Shown piece by piece: positions 1 to 6,400 of a stretch of 6,804 bases of DNA. The DNA lies in assembly GCA_023425455.1 (NCBI GenBank), contig JAFACP010000176.1, positions 1 through 6,804 on the forward strand, read 5' to 3'. The translations under genes and the position numbers were made by a program. Source of the stretch: Pseudomonadota bacterium (GTDB taxonomy: Bacteria > Pseudomonadota > Gammaproteobacteria > Enterobacterales > Enterobacteriaceae). The first letter of the stretch is position 1; each line of letters opens with the position of its first letter. Below the pieces are notes generated by a model. That model was not told where the DNA came from and searched no databases. It was given only the letters and a program-made list of their open reading frames with translations.

Positions 1-138
1 CTGTGTATTAACATCTACCAGCGCGTGGCGCCGGGGGCGCTGGCTTTTGTCAGCGAAAAAGGCGAAACCTCGGTAGGGGAACTGCCCGCGCCGGGGGCGC
101 AGTGGTTCCAGCGCTTTGGTGGTCTGACTATCGCATAA
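1..138 (+). CDS. paaX: PaaX, phenylacetate-degradation transcriptional repressor (3' end only)
   Basis: This is the C-terminal 45 residues of an open frame that enters from outside the window and stops at TAA 136-138. The residues (LCINIYQRVAPGALAF, then EKGETSVGELPAPG and QRFGGL) match the C-terminus of E. coli PaaX as I remember it. PaaX is the GntR-like repressor that binds paa promoters and is released by phenylacetyl-CoA. The DNA-binding N-terminal domain lies outside the window. The following gene is paaY, as in E. coli, and its ribosome binding site overlaps this stop codon, so the two are one transcription unit. The frame ends shortly after the GGL motif, apparently about ten residues earlier than the E. 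coli protein. That comparison is from memory. Identity is well supported by both sequence and neighbour. Confidence 0.9.
   Translation: MCINIYQRVAPGALAFVSEKGETSVGELPAPGAQWFQRFGGLTIA
28..100 (+). repeat. Two 13-bp direct repeats, 60 bp apart, inside paaX
   Basis: The 13-mer GCGCCGGGGGCGC occurs at 28-40 and again at 88-100, exactly 60 bp (20 codons) apart. Each copy is itself an inverted repeat (GCGCC, GGG, GGCGC). Both copies lie in the same reading frame and encode Ala-Pro-Gly-Ala within PaaX. They are probably a by-product of G+C-rich codon choice for two similar peptide stretches, but the exact match is visible. Confidence 0.6.
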
Positions 139-142
139 GGAG
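137..142 (+). promoter_or_regulatory. paaY ribosome binding site overlapping the paaX stop
   Basis: AAGGAG lies 5 bases before the ATG at 148 and begins inside the paaX TAA (136-138). This near-consensus Shine-Dalgarno sequence fixes the paaY start at 148 rather than the GTG at 142. It also implies that ribosomes finishing paaX can reload on paaY. Confidence 0.8.
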
Positions 143-147
143 TGAGG

Positions 148-744
148 ATGCCTGTTTATCAAATTGACGGCCTGACGCCGGTTGTGCCGGAAGAGAGTTT
201 TGTCCACCCGACGGCGGTGCTGATTGGCGACGTGATTCTCGGCAAAGGGGTCTATATCGGGCCCAACGCCAGCCTGCGCGGTGACTTTGGCCGCATCGTG
301 GTGAAAGTGGGGGCCAACATCCAGGATAACTGCGTGATGCACGGTTTCCCGGAGCAGGACACCGTCGTTGAAGAGGACGGGCATATCGGCCACGGGGCGA
401 TCCTGCATGGCTGTATTATCCGGCGCAATGCGCTGGTGGGGATGAACGCGGTGGTGATGGACGGCGCGGTGATTGGCGAAGACAGCATCGTCGGTGCGGC
501 CTCGTTTGTCAAAGCCAGGGCAGACATGCCCGCCGGTCATCTTATTCTCGGCAGCCCGGCGAAAGCGACCCGCGAGCTGAGCGCGCAGGAGAGGGCGTGG
601 AAGATTCAGGGGACACGCGAATATCAGGTGCTGGTGGAGCGCTGCAAACTGACGATGCACCAGGTTGAACCGCTGCGCGAGGTTGAACCCGGACGTCAGC
701 GCCTGACGTTCGCTGAAAACCTGCGGCCGAAGTCGGCGGGCTGA
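148..744 (+). CDS. paaY: PaaY, hexapeptide-repeat thioesterase of phenylacetate catabolism
   Basis: PaaY is a cytoplasmic trimeric left-handed beta-helix protein of the gamma-carbonic-anhydrase-like family. In the paa pathway it is reported to hydrolyse ring-hydroxylated phenylacetyl-CoA thioesters that would otherwise trap coenzyme A or poison the pathway. The protein here is 198 residues; E. coli PaaY is about 196. Hexapeptide repeats fill residues about 20-125 (for example [18 protein letters not shown] and [10 protein letters not shown]). The three metal-binding histidines expected in this family appear at His65 (NCVMHG), His82 and His87 (GHGAILHG). The C-terminal helix region, including [13 protein letters not shown], resembles E. 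coli PaaY closely. The ATG at 148 is preferred because AAGGAG sits 5 bases upstream. The gene begins 9 bases after paaX and is followed by a terminator, so it is probably the last gene of the operon. Confidence 0.95.
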   Translation: MPVYQIDGLTPVVPEESFVHPTAVLIGDVILGKGVYIGPNASLRGDFGRIVVKVGANIQDNCVMHGFPEQDTVVEEDGHIGHGAILHGCIIRRNALVGMNAVVMDGAVIGEDSIVGAASFVKARADMPAGHLILGSPAKATRELSAQERAWKIQGTREYQVLVERCKLTMHQVEPLREVEPGRQRLTFAENLRPKSAG

Positions 745-765
745 ACAACCGGGCCGCCTTTGCGG

Positions 766-816
766 AAAAACAGCTAACGCTGCCCGGAATGGAGGGCTGC
801 GCTAGCGCGTTTTTTT
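766..816. terminator. Bidirectional intrinsic terminator between paaY and the small minus-strand gene
   Basis: Arms 773-785 and 794-806 pair at 11 of 13 positions around an 8-base loop. On the plus strand the stem is followed by GCG and seven T (810-816), which would end the paaX-paaY transcript. On the minus strand the stem is followed by two bases and five T (complement of A766-A770), which would end transcription of the small gene at 802-1077. The stop codon of that gene (complement of 802-804) lies inside the stem. The sequence supports this directly; termination strength is not known. Confidence 0.75.
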
Positions 817-1077
817 ACTCACCAGATGCGTAGCCAAAGCCGCCAGCGCGCCGATAAGCGTCATCTCGCCGGCACCGGCGAGAAAGTTGTCGCGATCGAT
901 CTGGTTATTCCGGCGTATATCCATTAAGCGGGCGAGAGCCGCGTTTTCACTGGCGGCCTCGATCGCTTCAAACTGTTTTTCGTAACCCTGCTCCGTCAGC
1001 GATAAAACGCCATCCGTGGCGGTGCTTTCCTGCGCAACAATGTGCGCGTCCTTCTGGTAAAAAACGTATTCCGGCAT
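802..1077 (-). CDS. Small hypothetical protein, 91 residues
   Basis: I do not recognise this family. The frame encodes 91 residues with an ATG start (complement of 1075-1077), preceded on its own strand by GGAG with a 6-base spacing, and it ends in a well-formed terminator. Both signs suggest a real gene. Residues 1-15 (MPEYVFYQKDAHIVA) look like a beta-strand pair. Residues about 27-65 are charged and Ala/Glu-rich and probably helical (GYEKQFEAIEAA, ALARLMDIRR). Residues about 67-85 (GAGEMTLIGALAALATHLV) form a glycine- and alanine-rich hydrophobic stretch that could be a short membrane helix or an amphipathic anchor, followed by a basic tail (SKKTR). There is no signal peptide and there are no cysteines. 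The gene is divergent from yaiL and may be monocistronic. I found no convincing promoter for it. The product could be a small inner-membrane-associated protein, but its function is unknown. Confidence 0.65.
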   Translation of the reverse strand: MPEYVFYQKDAHIVAQESTATDGVLSLTEQGYEKQFEAIEAASENAALARLMDIRRNNQIDRDNFLAGAGEMTLIGALAALATHLVSKKTR

Positions 1078-1210
1078 CGTCTGCTCCGCAGAGAAAGGGG
1101 GATTGCATCACTCTATCCGATCTGGCGCTAAACGACAGCGCTTTATTCGCCGGTTTGCGCCCCGCATTATCGCGGGAATATTGCGACGCTGACGTGTCCC
1201 GCCGCCGCTC

Positions 1211-1240
1211 TGGCACAGACGCGGCGATTACCGCTATAAT
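1211..1240 (+). promoter_or_regulatory. Predicted sigma-70 promoter of yaiL
   Basis: A perfect -10 hexamer TATAAT lies at 1235-1240. No good -35 box is present at the ideal distance. The nearest partial matches are around 1210-1217 (CTGGCACA), 17 to 19 bases upstream. Transcription would begin near 1247, giving a leader of roughly 28 bases before the yaiL ATG. The weak -35 and the palindrome covering the -10 suggest that the promoter is regulated, but that is inference. Confidence 0.6.
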
Positions 1241-1245
1241 CGCCG
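1222..1245. promoter_or_regulatory. Perfect palindrome covering the yaiL -10 box (candidate operator)
   Basis: CGGCGATTA at 1222-1230 and its exact reverse complement TAATCGCCG at 1237-1245 are separated by six bases. The right arm and spacer include the TATAAT. It lies before the expected transcription start, so it would not be present in mRNA as a hairpin. It is therefore more likely a DNA site for a dimeric repressor that would block RNA polymerase. No regulator gene is visible nearby. It could also affect the divergent small gene, whose start is about 145 bases away. Confidence 0.5.
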
Positions 1246-1274
1246 GCAACTTTCCAATCGGTTCAGATACGAAG

Positions 1275-1814
1275 ATGACAAAACTCACCTTACAAGAGCA
1301 AATGCTTAAAGCGGGATTAGTAACCAGTAAAAAAATGGCCAAAGTCCAGAGAACGGCCAAAAAATCACGCGTTCAGGCTCGTGAGGCGAGAGAGGCCGTC
1401 GAAGAGAATAAAAAGGCGCAGATCGAGCGTGACAAGCAGTTGAGCGAGCAACAGAAGCAGGCGGTACTGGCCAAAGAGTTTAAGGCCCAGGTTAAACAGC
1501 TGATTGAAATGAACCGCATTACGGTTGCAAAAGGCACTATCACCTTCAATTTTACTGACGGTAATCTTATTAAGAAGCTTGACGTTGATAAGCTCACCCA
1601 GGCTCAGCTGATTAATGGTCGCCTGGCGATTGCCCGGCTGGTGATTAACGCCAGCGGCGATTGCGATTACGCGATTATTCCGGCGGTGGTCGCCGATAAA
1701 ATCGCCCAGCGCGATGCCGACAGTATTGTGCTTAACAGCGCGCTGAATGAGGAGCAGCAGGACGAAGACGATCCGTACGCCGATTTCAAAATTCCTGACG
1801 ATCTGATGTGGTAA
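1275..1814 (+). CDS. yaiL: YaiL family protein (DUF2058)
   Basis: This is a 179-residue protein, the same length as E. coli YaiL and near-identical to it in the N-terminal half (MTKLTLQEQMLKAGLV, KVQRTAKKSRVQAREAREA). YaiL belongs to DUF2058. Family members have been named nucleoprotein or polynucleotide-associated enzymes, but no reaction is established. Residues about 15-80 are rich in Lys, Arg, Glu and Gln and should form a long basic helix or coiled coil. Residues about 85-150 form the conserved globular part (EMNRIT, FNFTDGNLIKKL, LTQAQLINGRLAIARL). The tail is strongly acidic (EEQQDEDDPYADF) and ends in PDDLMW. The ATG at 1275 is chosen because homology begins there; upstream in-frame residues are not conserved sequence. 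The ribosome site (GAAG) is poor. In E. coli K-12 this gene sits near frmRAB, so its position beside paaY and azoR is unusual relative to that genome. It converges on the next gene with 6 bases between the stops. Confidence 0.93.
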   Translation: MTKLTLQEQMLKAGLVTSKKMAKVQRTAKKSRVQAREAREAVEENKKAQIERDKQLSEQQKQAVLAKEFKAQVKQLIEMNRITVAKGTITFNFTDGNLIKKLDVDKLTQAQLINGRLAIARLVINASGDCDYAIIPAVVADKIAQRDADSIVLNSALNEEQQDEDDPYADFKIPDDLMW

Positions 1815-1820
1815 ACGTCT

Positions 1821-2507
1821 TCAGAACGGCGCGGCGTGACGGGCGTTAATCGTTTCTCCGCTCACCGGGTGCACAAAATCCAGTCTGCAGGCGTGCAGCA
1901 TCAGCCGGGGCGTCTGTTCGCTGCCCGGCAACACAAGCCCGTCGTAAAGATCGCAGCCTAAAATAGGGTGCCCCAGATGCTGGCAGTGAATACGCAGCTG
2001 ATGGGTGCGCCCGGTCTCCGGGGTCAGTACGACCCGCGTGAGCGGCAGCCCGTTTCCCTGATAAAACCGCCCAACCACCCGGTAACGAGAGCGGGCGGGC
2101 TTGCCGTTGCGGGCGCAAATTGACACCCGCGGAAACAGCGCCGGATCGCTGGCGATCGGCGCGTCAACGATCCCGTCGTCCGGCCCCAGATGCCCGCACA
2201 GCAGCGCGCTGTAGGTTTTGCTTACGCTGCGCTGGCTAAACTGCTGGCACAGGGCGGCGTTAATGCTTTTATTAAGGGCGATGACCATCAGCCCGGAGGT
2301 ACCAAAATCGAGACGATGCACCAGCGTGCAGCCCGGAAAAGCTTGTACCAGACGGTAATGGACGGAATCACGGTTTTGCGGGTTTTTGCCTGACAGGCTG
2401 AGCAACCCGGAAGGCTTATTGATCAGCAGCAGATGTTGGTCCTGCCAGAGGATCTCAACCTCATCGCGACAAGGTGGGGCAATAAAGGTATCGACAATGG
2501 CTGACAT
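1821..2507 (-). CDS. RluA-family RNA pseudouridine synthase
   Basis: The 228-residue product belongs to the RluA family, which isomerises uridine to pseudouridine in rRNA or tRNA. Residues 31-37 (KPSGLLS) match the conserved N-terminal motif. Residues 64-67 (HRLD) with the following FGTSGL are motif II, with Asp67 as the catalytic aspartate. Residues 166-174 (GRTHQLRIH) and 179-189 (GHPILGCDLYD) are the later family motifs, and RLMLHA at 201-206 completes the core. The length is close to E. coli RluA (219), and there is no S4 domain of the RluC/RluD kind. The sequence is nevertheless clearly distinct from E. coli RluA, so it looks like an extra paralogue whose target uridine cannot be read from sequence. 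The ATG at 2507 is preferred: it has AGGT upstream and a promoter just beyond. The longer frame from GTG 2573 would begin inside the azoR terminator stem. The gene is on the azoR strand but is separated from azoR by that terminator. Confidence 0.9.
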   Translation of the reverse strand: MSAIVDTFIAPPCRDEVEILWQDQHLLLINKPSGLLSLSGKNPQNRDSVHYRLVQAFPGCTLVHRLDFGTSGLMVIALNKSINAALCQQFSQRSVSKTYSALLCGHLGPDDGIVDAPIASDPALFPRVSICARNGKPARSRYRVVGRFYQGNGLPLTRVVLTPETGRTHQLRIHCQHLGHPILGCDLYDGLVLPGSEQTPRLMLHACRLDFVHPVSGETINARHAAPF

Positions 2508-2536
2508 CAGGCGACCTGGCGGAAGAGTGGCAGCGG

Positions 2537-2545
2537 ATAATACCA
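2537..2545 (-). promoter_or_regulatory. Extended -10 promoter of the RluA-like gene
   Basis: On the minus strand the sequence reads TGGTATTAT, that is, a TG-N extension plus a -10 hexamer with five of six consensus bases. The expected start near 2530 gives a leader of about 23 bases before the ATG at 2507. The -35 region falls in the T-rich tail of the azoR terminator and is poor, which is normal for extended -10 promoters. Confidence 0.5.
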
Positions 2546-2554
2546 GATACGGGG

Positions 2555-2588
2555 AAAAGAAAAACCCTCCCACCGGACGGTGAGAGGG
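2555..2588 (-). terminator. Intrinsic terminator of azoR
   Basis: On the minus strand, 7 bases after the azoR stop codon, a 10-bp stem (CCCTCTCACC pairing with GGTGGGAGGG, one G-U pair) with a four-base loop is followed by TTTTTCTTTT. The stem occupies 2565-2574 and 2579-2588. The other strand has no T tract after the stem, so termination is one-directional. Confidence 0.9.
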
Positions 2589-2595
2589 GAATATC

Positions 2596-3258
<663 letters not shown>

Positions 3259-3288
3259 TTATTCACAATCCTGTCGCAGGGATAGCGC

Positions 3289-3294
3289 AATATA
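3289..3294 (-). promoter_or_regulatory. Putative -10 box of azoR
   Basis: The minus strand reads TATATT (five of six consensus bases). Transcription would begin near 3282 and leave a leader of about 80 bases. There is no recognisable -35; the matching position is an A run. A palindrome lies exactly in the spacer and -35 region, which would fit an activator-dependent promoter. This is a motif-level prediction. Confidence 0.35.
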
Positions 3295-3312
3295 TCGAAC
3301 TCTATGTTCTAT
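3294..3312. promoter_or_regulatory. Palindromic candidate operator upstream of azoR
   Basis: The 19-base site reads AT-N-GAAC-N5-GTTC-N-AT, with all six symmetric pairs intact apart from the unpaired N positions. It touches the putative azoR -10 and lies about 100 bases before hrpA. The spacing of the half-sites fits a dimeric regulator, possibly of the LysR, MarR or HxlR type. No regulator gene is in the window, so its owner is unknown. Confidence 0.4.
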
Positions 3313-3341
3313 TTTTTTGAATAAGGCGAGTAAAGCGCCGA

Positions 3342-3350
3342 TGTGATACT
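3342..3350 (+). promoter_or_regulatory. Putative extended -10 promoter of hrpA
   Basis: TGTGATACT contains a TG-N extension followed by GATACT (four of six consensus bases). No -35 box is seen at 16-18 bases; TTGAAT at 3317-3322 is too far away. A start near 3357 would give a leader of about 50 bases containing a short hairpin and a mini-ORF. Confidence 0.35.
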
Positions 3351-3367
3351 CTACAGCCATCATTAAA

Positions 3368-3409
3368 ATGAGATTTGACCCGGCAGAGCACTGCCCGTTA
3401 ACGCTATGA
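3368..3409 (+). other. 13-codon leader ORF ending on the hrpA start codon
   Basis: ATG at 3368 opens a frame encoding MRFDPAEHCPLTL that stops at TGA 3407-3409, overlapping the hrpA ATG as ATGA. It has no visible Shine-Dalgarno sequence of its own. A perfect 5-bp hairpin (GGCAG-AGCA-CTGCC, 3382-3395) lies within it, about where a hrpA ribosome site would be. It may be chance, or it may couple translation to hrpA. Confidence 0.2.
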
Positions 3410-6400
3410 CAGAACAACAAAAATTAACCTACCCGATGCTCCTGCAGCAGCTTGATTCCCTGATGTTGCGCGACAAACAGCGCTTTGCCCGCCGGCTGCA
3501 CGGCGTTAAGAAGGTTAAAAATCCTGATGCACAACAGGCCATTTACCAGGAGATGGCGAAAGAGATTGAGCAGGCGGCAGGGAAAGTCGTGCTGCGTGAC
3601 GCCGCGCGTCCGCAGATAACCTACCCGGAAAACCTGCCCGTCAGCCAGAAAAAACAGGACATTCTTGCGGCCGTGCGCGACCACCAGGTGGTGATTGTCG
3701 CCGGGGAAACCGGCTCCGGGAAAACCACCCAGCTGCCGAAGATTTGTCTGGAGCTGGGGCGCGGGGTCAGAGGGCTGATTGGCCACACCCAGCCGCGGCG
3801 TCTGGCGGCGCGTACCGTGGCCAACCGTATTGCCGAGGAGCTACAAACCGAACCGGGCGGTTGTATTGGCTACAAGGTGCGCTTCAGCGACCATGTCAGC
3901 GATAACACGATGGTCAAACTGATGACCGACGGTATTCTGCTGGCGGAGATCCAGCAGGATCGGCTGCTGATGCAGTACGACACCATCATCATCGATGAAG
4001 CCCATGAGCGCAGCCTGAATATCGATTTTCTGCTTGGCTACCTGAAAGAGCTGCTGCCGCGTCGTCCGGACCTGAAAATCATCATTACCTCCGCCACCAT
4101 CGACCCGGAACGTTTCTCGAAGCATTTCAACGATGCGCCGATTATTGAGGTCTCCGGACGCACCTTCCCGGTGGAGGTCCGCTATCGCCCGATGGTCGAA
4201 GACGCGGACGATACCGAGCGTGACCAGCTGCAGGCCATCTTTGATGCCGTTGACGAGCTGGGCAACGAAAGCGCGGGCGACATCCTGATCTTTATGAGCG
4301 GCGAGCGCGAAATCCGCGATACCGCCGATGCGCTCAGCAAACGCGACCTGCGCCACACCGAGATCCTGCCGCTCTACGCGCGGCTGTCGAACAGCGAACA
4401 GAACCGCGTCTTCCAGCCCCACGGCGGGCGGCGGATCGTGCTGGCGACCAACGTCGCGGAAACCTCACTCACTGTGCCGGGCATTAAATATGTGATTGAC
4501 CCCGGCACTGCGCGTATCAGTCGCTACAGCTACCGCACCAAGGTGCAGCGCCTGCCGATAGAGCCGGTGTCACAGGCCTCTGCCAACCAGCGTAAAGGAC
4601 GCTGCGGCCGCGTGTCGGAAGGGATCTGTATTCGCCTCTATTCCGAAGACGACTTCCTCTCGCGCCCGGAATTTACCGACCCGGAAATTCTGCGTACCAA
4701 CCTGGCGTCGGTGATCCTGCAGATGACCGCGCTGGGGCTGGGCGATATCGCCGCGTTTCCGTTCGTTGAAGCGCCGGACAAGCGCAACATTCAGGATGGC
4801 GTACGCCTGCTGGAAGAGCTGGGGGCCATCACCACGGACGAACAGGCAACCGCCTATAAACTGACGCCGATGGGCCGTCAGCTCAGCCAGCTGCCGGTTG
4901 ACCCGCGCCTGGCGCGGATGGTGCTGGAGGCGCAGAAGCACGGCTGCGTGCGCGAGGCGATGATTATCACCTCGGCGCTCTCGATTCAGGATCCGCGCGA
5001 GCGGCCGATGGACAAACAGCAGGCATCTGATGAAAAACATCGCCGTTTCCACGATAAAGAGTCGGACTTCCTCGCCTTTGTGAACCTGTGGAACTACCTC
5101 GGCGAGCAGCAAAAAGCGCTGTCGTCGAATCAGTTCCGCCGTCAGTGCCGGGTCGATTTCCTCAACTACCTGCGCGTGCGCGAGTGGCAGGACATCTATA
5201 CCCAGCTGCGCCAGGTGGTGAAAGAGCTGGGCATTCCGGTGAACAGCGAACCGGCCGAATACCGCGAAATTCACCTCGCGCTGCTGACCGGTCTGCTGTC
5301 CCATATCGGGATGAAAGATGCCGACAAGCAGGAATTTACTGGCGCACGTAATGCCCGTTTCTCGATTTTCCCGGGATCGGGGCTGTTCAAAAAACCGCCG
5401 AAGTGGACGATGGTCGCTGAGCTGGTGGAGACCAGCCGTCTGTGGGGGCGCATTGCCGCGCGGATCGATCCTGAGTGGGTTGAGCCGCTGGCGCAGCACC
5501 TGCTGAAGCGCAGCTACAGCGAACCCCACTGGGAACGCGCCCAGGGGGCGGTCATGGCGACGGAAAAAGTGACTGTCTACGGCCTGCCGGTGGTGGCGGC
5601 GCGCAAGGTGAACTACAGCCAGATTGACCCGGCCCTGTGTCGCGAACTGTTTATCCGTCACGCGCTGGTGGAGGGGGACTGGCAGACGCGTCACGCCTTC
5701 TTCCGCGAAAACCTGAAGCTGCGCGCCGAAGTGGAAGAGCTTGAGCACAAATCCCGCCGTCGCGACATTCTGGTGGATGACGAGGCGCTGTTCGAATTCT
5801 ACGACCAGCGCATCAGCCACGATGTCATTTCCGCCCGTCACTTTGACAGCTGGTGGAAGAGGGCCAGCAAAGAGACGCCGGACCTGCTCAACTTTGAAAA
5901 GAGCATGCTGATTAAAGAAGGGGCGGAGTCGGTCAGTAAACTCGACTACCCGAACTTCTGGCATCAGGGCAACCTCAAGCTGCGGCTGACCTATCAGTTT
6001 GAGCCGGGTACCGACGCGGATGGTGTCACCGTTCATATCCCGCTGCCGCTGCTAAACCAGGTGGATGAGAGCGGGTTTGAGTGGCAGATCCCGGGTCTGC
6101 GCCGCGATCTGGTGATTGCGCTGATCAAATCGCTGCCGAAGCCGGTGCGCCGCAACTTTGTGCCGGCGCCGAACTACGCCGGGGCGTTTTTAGGTCGCGT
6201 CACGCCGCTGGAGCTGCCGCTGCTGGATGCGCTTGAGCGTGAATTCAGACGCATGACCGGGACCACCATCGACCGCGACGACTGGAACTGGGATCAGGTG
6301 CCCGATCACCTGAAAATCAGCTTCCGGGTGGTGGATGAGAAAAACAAAAAACTGCAGGAAGGGCGATCGCTGGCGGCGCTGAAGGCGGGGTTAAAAGGCA

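Noticed and set aside
1161..1176. CCCGC-N6-GCGGG inverted repeat in the yaiL upstream region
   Set aside because: It is a short G+C-rich stem with no promoter element nearby and is not comparable with the perfect palindrome at 1222-1245.
1155..1274. Upstream extension of yaiL by 40 residues
   Set aside because: It would place the promoter -10 box and palindrome inside coding sequence, and the E. coli YaiL N-terminus begins exactly at the ATG at 1275.
2508..2573. Upstream GTG extension of the RluA-like gene by 22 residues
   Set aside because: The extension starts within the azoR terminator stem and translates the T tract (GGFFFS). A promoter and a ribosome site lie between it and the ATG at 2507.
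2386..2583. Plus-strand frame of 65 codons opposite the RluA-like gene start
   Set aside because: It is antisense to a well-supported gene and spans the azoR terminator, with no ribosome site or conservation.
3841..4422. 193-codon minus-strand frame inside hrpA
   Set aside because: It is antisense to the HrpA helicase core, which is unmistakable by its motifs, and has no independent gene signals.
4570..6036. 488-codon open frame on the minus strand inside hrpA
   Set aside because: It lies fully antisense to the highly conserved helicase frame. The translation is a low-information His/Arg/Gln/Leu-rich sequence typical of the strand opposite G+C-biased codons. It has no recognisable family.
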